From: Mesorhizobium sp. WSM4311
Lineage (GTDB): Bacteria > Pseudomonadota > Alphaproteobacteria > Rhizobiales > Rhizobiaceae
DNA length: 64,000 nt
Assembly (NCBI RefSeq): GCF_002295115.1
Contig: NZ_NSFV01000004.1
Span: forward strand, 496,001-560,000
Direction of reading: 5' to 3'
The notes below the pieces were generated by a model that worked only from the letters and a program-made list of their open reading frames with translations, was not told the DNA's origin and did no database searches. Positions 1 to 8,187 of this stretch are shown here, piece by piece (position 1 is the first letter of the stretch; every line of letters begins with the position of its first letter). Made by a program: the position numbers and the translations under genes.

Positions 1-759
1 CTGGCGGCGATCTTCGCGCCGTGGATCTCGCCGCACGACAATGCCGAGATCGTCGGCGACGTCTGGGAACCAATGTCGGCCGCGCATTGGCTGGGCACCG
101 ACAATCTCGGCCGCGATCTGCTATCGCGCATGATCTACGGCGCCCGCATCACCCTGTTCATCGCCGTGCTGGCCACCGCGCTGTCCTTCTCGCTCGGCGC
201 CATACTCGGTTTTTCGGCGGCGGTGTTTGGCGGCTGGTTCGACACGATCTTGTCGCGCCTCGTCGACCTGCTTATGTCGATCCCGACCCTGATCATGGGC
301 CTGGTCGTGCTCTCCGTGCTGCCGACAAACCTGGTGACGCTGATCCTGGTCATGGGCATTCTCGATTCGACCCGCGTCTACCGCCTGTCGCGCGCGGTGG
401 CCGTCGACATCAACGTCATGGACTATGTCGAGGCCGCCAAGCTGCGCGGTGAAGGCAGCGCCTGGATCATCTTCCGCGAGATCCTGCCCAACGCGCTGTC
501 GCCGCTCGTTTCGGAACTCGGCCTGCGCTTCATCTATGCGGTGCTGTTTCTGTCGACGCTGTCCTTCCTCGGCCTTGGCGTGCAACCGCCGGACGCCGAC
601 TGGGGAGGCATGGTCAAGGAGAACAAGGACGGCATCGTCTTCGGCATTGCCGCGGCACTCATTCCGGCGGGGGCGATCGCCGCGCTCGCCATCTCGGTCA
701 ACCTTGTCGCCGACTGGATCCTCAACCGCACGACAAGCCTGAAGGGAGGACGCGGGTGA
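1..759 (+). CDS. ABC transporter permease, DppC/OppC type (5' partial)
   Basis: Inner-membrane permease subunit of a peptide/nickel-type ABC importer; the reading frame is open from base 1, so the N-terminus lies outside the window. The visible 252 residues hold the DppC signature HWLGTDNLGRDLLSR near the start, five or so hydrophobic segments, and the EAA-type loop that contacts the ATPase (EAAKLRGEGSAWIIFREILPN). It ends by overlapping the next gene (TGATG), so the two are translationally coupled. The fold and family are clear; the substrate cannot be told from the permease. The solute-binding protein and partner permease are presumably upstream of the window. Confidence 0.93.
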   Translation: MAAIFAPWISPHDNAEIVGDVWEPMSAAHWLGTDNLGRDLLSRMIYGARITLFIAVLATALSFSLGAILGFSAAVFGGWFDTILSRLVDLLMSIPTLIMGLVVLSVLPTNLVTLILVMGILDSTRVYRLSRAVAVDINVMDYVEAAKLRGEGSAWIIFREILPNALSPLVSELGLRFIYAVLFLSTLSFLGLGVQPPDADWGGMVKENKDGIVFGIAAALIPAGAIAALAISVNLVADWILNRTTSLKGGRG

Positions 760-2429
760 TGGCTGATAGCAACGCGAAGCCCGGACAACCCAAGCCAGGC
801 GTGCTGCTCGATATCAGGAATCTGCGCATCGAGGCCACGGTCTATCCGCCCGGCGAAGCGCCAAAGAACATCGTGCTGGTGCACGATGTCTCGCTGACGC
901 TGGAAAAGGGCAAGGTGCTGGGCCTGATCGGCGAATCCGGCGCCGGCAAGTCGACCATCGGCCTGTCGTCGATGGGCTATGGCCGTGGCGGCGTGCGCAT
1001 CACCGGCGGCGAAGTGATCCTCAACGGCCGCGATATCCTGAAGGGCGGCAAGGAAGGTTTCCGCAAACTGCGCGGCCGCGAGGTCTGCTATGTCGCGCAG
1101 TCGGCGGCGGCCGCCTTCAACCCGGCGCACCGGCTGATGGACCAGGTGGTGGAAGCCACGCTGCTGCATGGCACGGCGACACGCGCCGAGGCCGAAAAGC
1201 GCGCCGTCGCGCTGTTCAGGAAGCTCAGCCTGCCGAACCCGGAAACCATCGGTGAACGCTTTCCGCACCAGGTCTCGGGCGGCCAGTTGCAGCGCGTGAT
1301 GACGGCAATGGCGCTGTGCTCGGAACCCGACCTGATCGTCTTCGACGAGCCGACAACGGCGCTCGACGTGACGACGCAGATCGACGTGCTGGCGGCGATC
1401 AAGGACGCCATCCGCGACACCCATGTGGCGGCGCTCTACATCACCCACGACCTTGCCGTCGTCGCCCAGGTCTCCGACGAGATCATGGTGCTGCGCCATG
1501 GCAGGCTGGTCGAATGGGGTGGTACCCGCCAGATCATCAAGGAGCCGCGCCAGGAATACACCAACGCGCTGGTCTCGGTGCATGAGATCGAGCACCAGGA
1601 GCAGAACCCCGGCGCCACGCCGTTCCTGTCGGTGAAGAACGTCACCGCCGCTTATGGCGGCGGCCACGTCAAGGTGCTGAAGAACGTGTCGGTCGACATC
1701 TACCCCGGCCAGACGCTGGCAGTGGTGGGCGAATCCGGCTCCGGCAAGTCGACGCTGGCGCGCGCCATCACCGGCCTTTTGCCGCCCGAGCAAGGCACTG
1801 TCACCTTCGATGGGCGGCCGCTCGCCAACCGGCTCGCCGGCCGGCCGAAGGAAGATCTGCGCCAGCTGCAGATGATCTACCAGATGGCCGACGTCGCGAT
1901 GAACCCGCGCCAGACCGTCGGCACCATCATCGGCCGGCCGCTCGAATTCTATTTCGGCATGCGCGGCAGGGAACGCGACAAGCGCGTCGCCGAACTGCTC
2001 GACGAGATCGAAATGGGTAAGGGCTTTGTCGACCGCTATCCGGCGGAACTTTCAGGCGGCCAGAAGCAACGCGTCTGCATCGCCCGCTCGCTCGCCGCCA
2101 AGCCGAAGCTGATCATCTGCGACGAGGTGACCTCGGCGCTCGATCCGCTGGTGGCCAACGGCATCCTCAAGCTGCTGCTCGACCTGCAGCAGCACGAGAA
2201 GGTCGCCTATCTCTTCATCACCCACGATCTGGCGACAGTGAAGTCGATCGCCGATTCGATCGCGGTGATGTATCGCGGCGAAGTGGTCCGCTACGGTTCG
2301 AAGAGCAAGGTTCTGACGCCGCCCTTCGACGCCTATACCGACCTTCTCCTGTCGTCGGTCCCTGAGATGGAGATCGGCTGGCTGGAAAAGGCGATCAAGG
2401 GGCGGCGCATGGCCAGCGCGGGGAACTAA
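759..2429 (+). CDS. ABC transporter ATP-binding protein with two fused nucleotide-binding domains (DppD-DppF type)
   Basis: Energises the importer whose permease lies immediately upstream. Two complete ATPase domains sit in one chain of about 556 residues: first Walker A GESGAGKST with signature VSGGQLQRV, second Walker A GESGSGKST with signature LSGGQKQRV; each has a DE-containing Walker B and an H-loop (THDLA). Fusion of the DppD- and DppF-like halves is common in rhizobia. Start: ATG at 759 overlaps the permease stop and has GGGAGGA 8 bases upstream; an in-frame GTG at 756 is the alternative. Substrate unknown; the phosphodiesterase-like gene downstream may hint at a phosphorylated ligand. 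Confidence 0.95.
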   Translation: MADSNAKPGQPKPGVLLDIRNLRIEATVYPPGEAPKNIVLVHDVSLTLEKGKVLGLIGESGAGKSTIGLSSMGYGRGGVRITGGEVILNGRDILKGGKEGFRKLRGREVCYVAQSAAAAFNPAHRLMDQVVEATLLHGTATRAEAEKRAVALFRKLSLPNPETIGERFPHQVSGGQLQRVMTAMALCSEPDLIVFDEPTTALDVTTQIDVLAAIKDAIRDTHVAALYITHDLAVVAQVSDEIMVLRHGRLVEWGGTRQIIKEPRQEYTNALVSVHEIEHQEQNPGATPFLSVKNVTAAYGGGHVKVLKNVSVDIYPGQTLAVVGESGSGKSTLARAITGLLPPEQGTVTFDGRPLANRLAGRPKEDLRQLQMIYQMADVAMNPRQTVGTIIGRPLEFYFGMRGRERDKRVAELLDEIEMGKGFVDRYPAELSGGQKQRVCIARSLAAKPKLIICDEVTSALDPLVANGILKLLLDLQQHEKVAYLFITHDLATVKSIADSIAVMYRGEVVRYGSKSKVLTPPFDAYTDLLLSSVPEMEIGWLEKAIKGRRMASAGN

Positions 2430-2494
2430 CGACCTGCTGGTCGGGCCCGGGACCCCATCCCTGCCCTCTATGACAAGACTGCATGGAGCAGCCC

Positions 2495-3334
2495 ATGGCG
2501 CTCAAATCCAAGCTTCTGCTGATCATCCTCGACGGCGTTCCCTATCGCAACTGGCGCCGGCTGATGGGCAATCTCGAAGGCTGGGTGCAATCGGGCGAGG
2601 CGCGGGTCTGGAAGATGCGCTCAGTGCTGCCGTCGACCTCGGCCTGCTGCTATGCCTCGATCCACACCGGCGTGTCGCCGCAGGTGCATGGCATCCTCTC
2701 CAACGAGAACCGGTTCCGCGTCGCGCAGCCCGACATCTTCTCGGAAGTCAGCAAGGCCGGAGGCAAGACCGGGGCGGTGACCCACTCCTACTGGTCGGAA
2801 TTCTTCCGCTCCTACCCGTTCGACCTGGTCGAGGACATGGAATATGACGAGCCGGGCGGGCCGATCACGCATGGCCGCTTCCACACCATGACCGGCTACA
2901 ACGCCCGCAACCAGATGACGCCGAGCGATGTCGATCTGCTCGCGACGCTGACCATGCTGACCAAACGCCACGGCATCGACTACGGCATCCTGCACACCTG
3001 CACACTGGACTCGATGGGCCATCGCTTCGGCCATGACTGCCACGAGATGGACCATGCGGTCTATGCGATGGATGGCATGCTGGCCGCCTTCCTGCCAGGC
3101 TGGATCGCGGCCGGCTACGAGGTCATGGTCACCGCCGATCACGGCCAGACCGACCGCGGCCACCATGGCGGCCATGATAACGAGATGCAGGATTTCGCGC
3201 TGTACTATTTCGGACAAGGCCAAGGGCCTGAGGCCGATACGCTGCTCGACCAATTGCAGCTGGCGCCGACGGTGCTGAGCCGGCTCGGCGTGCCGGTGCC
3301 CGCGACGATGAAGGCGAAGCCTTTCTTGGGGTGA
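2495..3334 (+). CDS. type I phosphodiesterase / alkaline phosphatase superfamily protein
   Basis: Predicted metal-dependent phosphohydrolase of the nucleotide pyrophosphatase/phosphodiesterase group. Seen: an N-terminal metal-binding strand LLIILDGVPYRN, a probable nucleophile in LPSTSACCYASIHTG, TLDSMGHRFGHD, and the C-terminal metal cluster TADHGQTDRGHHGGHD. No signal peptide, so probably cytoplasmic. At about 279 residues it is shorter than eukaryotic NPPs and closer to small bacterial members. ATG 2495 is preferred because GGAG lies 8 bases before it; ATG 2483 in frame would add four residues. The gene follows the ABC ATPase by about 65 bases in the same orientation, suggesting it processes the imported compound. 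Exact substrate unknown. Confidence 0.85.
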   Translation: MALKSKLLLIILDGVPYRNWRRLMGNLEGWVQSGEARVWKMRSVLPSTSACCYASIHTGVSPQVHGILSNENRFRVAQPDIFSEVSKAGGKTGAVTHSYWSEFFRSYPFDLVEDMEYDEPGGPITHGRFHTMTGYNARNQMTPSDVDLLATLTMLTKRHGIDYGILHTCTLDSMGHRFGHDCHEMDHAVYAMDGMLAAFLPGWIAAGYEVMVTADHGQTDRGHHGGHDNEMQDFALYYFGQGQGPEADTLLDQLQLAPTVLSRLGVPVPATMKAKPFLG

Positions 3335-3344
3335 GGGCGGCTTT

Positions 3345-3491
3345 CCCTTCTCCCCTTGTGGGAGAAGGTGTCGCCGAAGGCGATGGATGAGGGGTGTTCC
3401 AGGGAACGCCAACGTCTCACTCCGCTGGACCACCCCTCATCCGTCTCGGCGCTGCGCGCCGATCCACCTTCCCCCACAAGGGGGGAAGGAA
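3345..3491 (+). repeat. long composite palindromic intergenic repeat (RPE-like), copy 1
   Basis: The gap between the phosphodiesterase and the sigma factor is filled by a composite inverted repeat. Hairpin-forming ends (CCTTCTCCC/GGGAGAAGG at left, CCTTCCCCC/GGGGGGAAGG at right) enclose a second inverted pair, GGATGAGGGGTG and CACCCCTCATCC. The layout matches two further elements at 57891 and 60023. Such elements are widespread in rhizobial intergenic regions; I infer a non-autonomous palindromic element, possibly acting as a transcript end for the operon upstream. Confidence 0.8.
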
Positions 3492-3552
3492 GGCGTCCCT
3501 ACTGGCAACCGCCCCGCTCTTCGGTTAGCCTCCGCAAATTCCTTGGCGGAGG

Positions 3553-4179
3553 ATGAACCTTTTTGGACCGATCGGCGACAGAGCAGGCAGGAGCCAGGCG
3601 GCTCGACCGGCCATGACGGCGGCGACGGAGACCGATCGCGCGCTTGTCGACCGGGTCGCGAAGGGCGACCGTGCCGCCGTGCGGCTCCTGTTCATGCGTC
3701 ACCACGCGCGCGTCTACCGCTTCGTGGCGCGCCAGACGGGATCGGAAATGATGGCTGACGATATCGCGAACGAGGTGTTCCTTGAGCTGTGGCGCCAGGC
3801 GCCAGGCTTCGAAGGGCGCTCCGAAGTCTCGACCTGGCTGCTGGGCATCGCCCGGTTCAAGGCGCTGTCGCTGCTGCGCAAGAAGAAGGAAGACTGGATC
3901 GACGACGAGGCGGCCGCCGCGGTGCCGGACAGCGCCGACACGCCGGAGGTCGTCACCATGAAAGAGGACAAGGCCGCCGCCTTGCGCCGCTTCATCGACG
4001 CCTTGCCCGAAGAACACCGCACGGTGATCGATCTTGCCTATTATCACGGGCAGTCGGTGACAGAGATCGGCGAGGTGCTCGCCATCCCGGTCGCGACGGT
4101 CAAGACCCGGATGTTCTACGCCCGCAAGAAACTCGGCGAGGCCCTCAAGGCCGCCGGTTACGACAGGGAGTGGCCATGA
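3553..4179 (+). CDS. ECF-type RNA polymerase sigma factor
   Basis: Alternative sigma factor. Region 2 (core binding and -10 recognition) covers FMRHHARVYRFVARQ to FEGRSEVSTWLLGIARFKAL; region 4 (-35 recognition) covers LPEEHRTVIDLAYYHGQSV, EIGEVLAIPVATVKTRMF. No region 1.1 or 3, as expected for the ECF class. The stop overlaps the start of the anti-sigma gene (ATGA), which in turn overlaps a secreted subtilase, so the three form one operon. The start is uncertain: ATG 3553 directly abuts GGAGG with no spacer, while ATG 3613 (188 residues, closer to usual ECF length) has no good SD. ECF sigma factors usually activate their own operon; I could not fix a promoter motif. Confidence 0.92.
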   Translation: MNLFGPIGDRAGRSQAARPAMTAATETDRALVDRVAKGDRAAVRLLFMRHHARVYRFVARQTGSEMMADDIANEVFLELWRQAPGFEGRSEVSTWLLGIARFKALSLLRKKKEDWIDDEAAAAVPDSADTPEVVTMKEDKAAALRRFIDALPEEHRTVIDLAYYHGQSVTEIGEVLAIPVATVKTRMFYARKKLGEALKAAGYDREWP

Positions 4180-4844
4180 GCGCCGCTGAAAAAATGTCGC
4201 GTCGCGACGAAATGGAAACGCTGCTGCCGTTCTACCTGAACGGCTCGCTGGAAGGCTCCGACCTCGAAGCCGTAGAGGAGTGGCTGGCGACCGATCCGGC
4301 GGCGATGGCAGCCCTTGGCGAGGCCGAGGCCGAATTCTCCGGCACATCGGCCGCCAATGAAGCAATCCGTCCGCCAGCCGATGCGCTCAGCCGCTTCGCC
4401 AAGGCGCTCGATGCCGAGGCCGGACCTGCACGCAAGCCGGCTGGCTCGTCCTGGCTGGCGCAGGCCTGGAGCCGCTTCATGGCTGTGCCGGTCGGCGTCG
4501 CCTGGGCGACGGCCGCGGTCCTGCTGGCGCTGATCGCGGTGCAGTCCCTGGTGCAGCCCGGCGGCAAGGGCAAGGATTTCGAGATTGCCGGCGCGCAAGA
4601 CGATCTGGCAGAAATGCCGTTCGCCCTGGTCAAGTTCAAACCGGATGCGAAGATGTCGGACATTTCGGCATTTCTCGGCAGCAACGGGCTGAAGGTCATC
4701 GGTGGACCGACCGCGGACGGCGTGTTCCGGATCGGCATTCCCGCCGCCAACGCAGCCGACTATGCCAAGCAGCTTGGCCTTATTGCAGCCCAGCCATTCG
4801 CCGACACTGTGATCGAGGGAAGGAAAGCGGTTGATGGCGGCTGA
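4176..4844 (+). CDS. membrane-anchored anti-sigma factor with propeptide-like outer domain
   Basis: Predicted partner that holds the upstream sigma factor at the membrane. Of 222 residues, about 1-50 form the cytoplasmic anti-sigma part (METLLPFYLNGSLEG, EEWLATDP), about 104-122 a single transmembrane helix (GVAWATAAVLLALIAVQ), and about 145-215 a periplasmic domain. No CHCC zinc site is visible. The outer domain (FALVKFKPDAKMSDISAF through VFRIGIPAAN to QLGLIAAQPFADTVIEG) lines up with the propeptide-like segment of the subtilase encoded next (VLVTVDGDAGAVQQIA, LVRFGIPDG). ATG 4176 overlaps the sigma stop. Its 3' end overlaps the subtilase start by 11 bases. Confidence 0.88.
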   Translation: MSAAEKMSRRDEMETLLPFYLNGSLEGSDLEAVEEWLATDPAAMAALGEAEAEFSGTSAANEAIRPPADALSRFAKALDAEAGPARKPAGSSWLAQAWSRFMAVPVGVAWATAAVLLALIAVQSLVQPGGKGKDFEIAGAQDDLAEMPFALVKFKPDAKMSDISAFLGSNGLKVIGGPTADGVFRIGIPAANAADYAKQLGLIAAQPFADTVIEGRKAVDGG

Positions 4845-6279
4845 GGCGGCCCTTCGATTTGCGGCAATCGTGGCGGCGGCGATGACAATCACCGCCGTGC
4901 CTGCGTCGGCACAGACCAATGCCGCCAAGAGCGACCAGACGAAAATCGACTGCCGAAACGGCACCAACGCGGCCGGCGCAGATTGCGCCAAGGACGGCAG
5001 CGCCAGCGGCAATGCCGGCGGTGCGGGTCCTGCCCAGGCGGCGGCCGTCTTTCTTCCCGCCTTGATCGTCGACCTGTTTCCCAATCCGGTCGCGCCTCCG
5101 GCACCGGTGCCGACGCCGCCGCCGGAACCGGTCACGCCGCCCGGCAACAATCAGGCCGGCCCTCCGGCCGGCGGGCCGATCGTCTCGCCGACCGATCTCG
5201 TCGCCGTCCAGCCACCGCGCGCCGTGGCCGGCGATTTCGTGCCCGACGAGGTGCTGGTGACGGTCGACGGCGATGCCGGCGCCGTGCAGCAGATCGCCGC
5301 CTCCTTCGGCCTCCAGGTGCGCTCGCAGCGCCAGTCACGCCTGCTCGGCACCACTTTGGTACGCTTCGGTATTCCCGATGGTCGCCCCGTCGGCGTCGTG
5401 CTGGCGCAGCTTGCCGCCGACGGCCGGACGCAGCGGCGCGAGCCCAACCACATCTACTCGCTGCAGCAGGCCGCCGGCATCGTCAACTATGCCTTTGACC
5501 GTATCGCGCTCGATGCCAAACAGGCGAGCGGTCAAAACGTCCGCGTCGCCGTCATCGATACCGGCATCGATGACACCAATCCGGCACTGGCCGGTGTCAT
5601 CGCCGCGCAGTTCGACGCCATGCCCGACGTACCGGTCGAAAAGCGCGACCATGGCACCTCGATCGACGGGCTGATCGCCGGCGTCGGCGCGCTGGAAGGC
5701 ATGGCGCCGGGCGCCAGGATTTACCACGCCCGCGCCTTCGAAGGCGGCAAGTCGACCATGGACGTCATCCTGTCCGCGCTCGACTGGGCGGCCGAGCAGA
5801 ATGTCAGCATCATCAATATGAGCTTCGTCGGGCCGAAGAACGACCTGCTCGGCGCCGCCTGCCGCAATGCCCGCGCGCTCGGCATGGTGCTGGTCGCCGC
5901 CGCCGGCAACAACGGGCCGAAGGCGCCCTATGGCTATCCGGCCGCCTTCGACGGCGTCATCGCCGTGACCGCGACCGACGCCAAGGACGGACTGATGCCG
6001 CAGGCCAATCGCGGCGCCTATGTCTTCATCTCGGCGCCGGGCGTCGAAATGGTGGCGCCAAGCGGCGCCGGCTCGGATGTCGTCACCGGCACCTCTTTCG
6101 CCGCGGCGATCGTCAGCGGCGCCATCGCCAATCTCCTCCATGCTTCGCCCGCCCGCTCGGCCGATGACATCGAGAAAGCGCTGGCGGCAACGGCCAGGGA
6201 TCTCGGGCCCACGGGCAGAGACAATGATTTCGGCTACGGCTTGTTGGACATCAAGGCCGCCGGGGCGGCAAGCGACTAA
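4834..6279 (+). CDS. secreted S8 (subtilisin) family serine protease
   Basis: Exported serine protease of 481 residues. A signal peptide (residues 1 to about 26, ending VPASA) is followed by a low-complexity stretch, a Pro-rich linker near residues 85-110 (PAPVPTPPPEPVTPP), a fervidolysin/I9-like propeptide near 130-215, and the catalytic domain. The catalytic triad reads D242 (VAVIDTGIDD), H273 (RDHGTSIDG) and S421 (GTSFAAAIVSG), with the oxyanion Asn in AAAGNNGP. There is no C-terminal anchor. ATG 4834 has AGGGAAGGA upstream; TTG 4831 is the alternative. Co-transcription with the sigma/anti-sigma pair suggests that the protease is an effector or a signal-sensing element of that circuit. Confidence 0.94.
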   Translation: MAAEAALRFAAIVAAAMTITAVPASAQTNAAKSDQTKIDCRNGTNAAGADCAKDGSASGNAGGAGPAQAAAVFLPALIVDLFPNPVAPPAPVPTPPPEPVTPPGNNQAGPPAGGPIVSPTDLVAVQPPRAVAGDFVPDEVLVTVDGDAGAVQQIAASFGLQVRSQRQSRLLGTTLVRFGIPDGRPVGVVLAQLAADGRTQRREPNHIYSLQQAAGIVNYAFDRIALDAKQASGQNVRVAVIDTGIDDTNPALAGVIAAQFDAMPDVPVEKRDHGTSIDGLIAGVGALEGMAPGARIYHARAFEGGKSTMDVILSALDWAAEQNVSIINMSFVGPKNDLLGAACRNARALGMVLVAAAGNNGPKAPYGYPAAFDGVIAVTATDAKDGLMPQANRGAYVFISAPGVEMVAPSGAGSDVVTGTSFAAAIVSGAIANLLHASPARSADDIEKALAATARDLGPTGRDNDFGYGLLDIKAAGAASD

Positions 6280-6322
6280 GGTTAGCTTGGAGTTTAACGT
6301 GGCTGCGAACCAGTGAGATCAC

Positions 6323-6697
6323 TCAGTCAATGCGCTCAAAGGTGTCCAGGCTCGTCCCGAAGGCGCGCCATGCTCCAACCGTGGTCAGCTTTGCGGGCTC
6401 ACCTTCCGCCTCGGCTGAGAGCACTTGTCCGGCCACCGTGTGCCACAACATCTCGATCTTGCCATCTCGAACAATGCCGGTGTAGCTGACAGCCGCAGGC
6501 CCCGCCTTTCCCGACGCCGCAGACGTGAAGCCAATCACATCTCCATGAGCGGCGCCATAGAATGGCACCACCATCCCGGAGAAGCTGCTGTCCGGCAACG
6601 CTGTCCTGAAGACACCCCGGATCATGCCACCACTATCATCTTCGATAATCACAACCGAGCCGTATTGATTGCGCCAAGTGCCTTTCCACGAAACCAT
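6323..6697 (-). CDS. avidin/streptavidin family protein, cytoplasmic, altered biotin pocket
   Basis: Recognised from the avidin beta-barrel pattern along its whole 124 residues: GTWRNQYGS at the start (compare GTWYNQLGS of streptavidin), IRGVFRTAL, VIGFTSAA, SYTGIV, IEMLWHTV, and a closing GAWRAFGTSLDTFERI (compare AWKSTLVGHDTFTKV). Likely conserved ligand contacts are N10, S14, W85, W110 and D118. The Trp of the GxTVxW motif is replaced by Ala, the Trp before SG by Tyr72, and the Tyr of GTYESAV by Phe30, so biotin binding may be weak or lost. There is no signal peptide: GAGGAGG lies just upstream of ATG and an in-frame TGA sits 15 bases upstream. Third positions look less GC-rich than its neighbours. 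Convergent with the subtilase. Confidence 0.8.
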   Translation of the reverse strand: MVSWKGTWRNQYGSVVIIEDDSGGMIRGVFRTALPDSSFSGMVVPFYGAAHGDVIGFTSAASGKAGPAAVSYTGIVRDGKIEMLWHTVAGQVLSAEAEGEPAKLTTVGAWRAFGTSLDTFERID

Positions 6698-6803
6698 ATT
6701 TGCCTCCTCTCAGCCCGTCATGCGCTAACGTTGGGGGGCGGCTTACCGTTCCGCATGATTACCGTGCCGCCCCCCCTCGCTCAGAGTGATTGCGTTTCGA
6801 CCG

Positions 6804-7838
6804 CTAGGCCGGCGCTCCCGCAACCGATCCCCTGACCACCAGATCGACCGGCCAGACTTCGCCGCGGGCGCCTTCTTCCAGCCCCGAAATCCGCGCCGCC
6901 AGCCGCTCGGCGACGCGGGCGCCGGCAAGGCGGATGGATGAGCGCGTCGTCGACAGCGGCACAGAAAAATTCTCCGGCTTCAACCAGGGGAAGACGTCGT
7001 CATGAGCGATCAGCGAGACATCGCCGGGAATGGTGAGGCCGAGGTCGCGCACCGCGCGAACGACGCCCAGCGCCATGATCAGGCTGGAGCAGGCGATCGC
7101 CGTCGGCGCGTCGCCCTCCTCGAGCAGGCGCCTGGTGGCGCGATAACCGTTCTCTTCGGTCATGACCACGGAGCAGACATGGCGTTCGCCCAGGCTTAGC
7201 CCGCTTGCCGCGAGCGCGCGGCGCACGCCGCGCTCGCGATGGATGGCGAAGGTCTCGCGGTCGTCGCCATTGATCAGCGCAAGCCGCCGGTGGCCGAGCT
7301 GGACCAGCAGCCGCGCCGCTTCGTGGAAGGCGCCCTCATTATCGATGTCGAGATAGGGATAGTCGAAATCGAAGCCCTCGCTGCGGCCATGGACGAGGAA
7401 GGGAATGCCGAGCGTGCTGACCAGCGCCACCCGACTGTCCTGCGGCCGCGGCGAAGAGATATAGACGGCATCGACCTGCCGGTTGGCGACGATGCGCCGA
7501 TAGGTCGTCTCCTGGTCGTCGGCGTCGGCCGGGGACAGCACGAGGTCGAGCTCGTGCGAGCGGGCATAGTCGCCGAGGCCGGACAGAAACTCGACAAAAT
7601 GCGGATCGATGTCGACGGCCGCACCCGTCGGCAGGACATAGCCGATCATGCCGGATTTGCCGGTCGCCAGCCGCCGCGCGCTCGGATTGGGGCGATAACC
7701 ATGGCGCTTGGCGGCGTCCATGACGCGCCTGCGCGTCTCCTCGTTGACCTCCGGATAGCCATTCAGTGCCCGGCTTACCGTGGTCTGCGAAAGCGCCAGC
7801 ATATGCGCGAGCTGCTTGAGGTTCACAACGGCCTCCAT
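6804..7838 (-). CDS. aglR: LacI family transcriptional regulator (AglR-type)
   Basis: DNA-binding repressor of 344 residues. The N-terminal helix-turn-helix (LKQLAHMLALSQTTVSRALNG) and hinge (YRPNPSARRLATG) are followed by a periplasmic-binding-protein-like sensor domain (GMIGYVLP onward). It is divergent from aglEFGAK across a 349-base gap that contains two AAAGCGCTTT palindromes of the kind bound by LacI-family proteins, so it very probably controls that operon in response to alpha-glucosides and may also control itself. The symbol is inferred from position and family, by analogy to the rhizobial agl cluster. Confidence 0.9.
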   Translation of the reverse strand: MEAVVNLKQLAHMLALSQTTVSRALNGYPEVNEETRRRVMDAAKRHGYRPNPSARRLATGKSGMIGYVLPTGAAVDIDPHFVEFLSGLGDYARSHELDLVLSPADADDQETTYRRIVANRQVDAVYISSPRPQDSRVALVSTLGIPFLVHGRSEGFDFDYPYLDIDNEGAFHEAARLLVQLGHRRLALINGDDRETFAIHRERGVRRALAASGLSLGERHVCSVVMTEENGYRATRRLLEEGDAPTAIACSSLIMALGVVRAVRDLGLTIPGDVSLIAHDDVFPWLKPENFSVPLSTTRSSIRLAGARVAERLAARISGLEEGARGEVWPVDLVVRGSVAGAPA

Positions 7839-7842
7839 TCCC

Positions 7843-7856
7843 TCAAAGCGCTTTTA
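7843..7856. promoter_or_regulatory. LacI-type operator-like palindrome, regulator-proximal
   Basis: TCAAAGCGCTTTTA lies just before the regulator start. Its core AAAGCGCTTT is identical to the core of the second site at 8063, and the central CG is typical of LacI-family operators. Its position at the start of the regulator suggests autoregulation. Confidence 0.6.
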
Positions 7857-8062
7857 AATTGAATCGACCCAATCGCCACAAAGGCGCGACGGTATCGAGA
7901 TGACCATAGTCGGGGTTGGAGTCAGTTTGAAACGAAAATTGCTGTTGCGCTGCCAAAAAAGCATGCTGCGGTGCACTTTTCGGCGGCATAATCTGCAAAA
8001 TTAAATCGATTAGCTACCGAGCCTCTTGACTTTCAGATGATTCAATGGCGTGATCCAAAAAG

Positions 8063-8076
8063 CCAAAGCGCTTTGG
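8063..8076. promoter_or_regulatory. LacI-type operator-like palindrome in front of aglE
   Basis: CCAAAGCGCTTTGG is a perfect 14-base palindrome 111 bases upstream of the aglE start and 218 bases from the first site. Two copies of the same core in a divergent regulator/transport gap support an operator role, perhaps with looping between sites. Confidence 0.65.
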
Positions 8077-8187
8077 AAGGCTCTTCGAAAGGTTGCGGTT
8101 CCCTTGCGACTGAGTCACAGTCCTGCGGCGTCGGCGGGCGGAATGGAGGTTCCGTCCGGTGTGTGTGACCCACTGGGAGGAATACCG

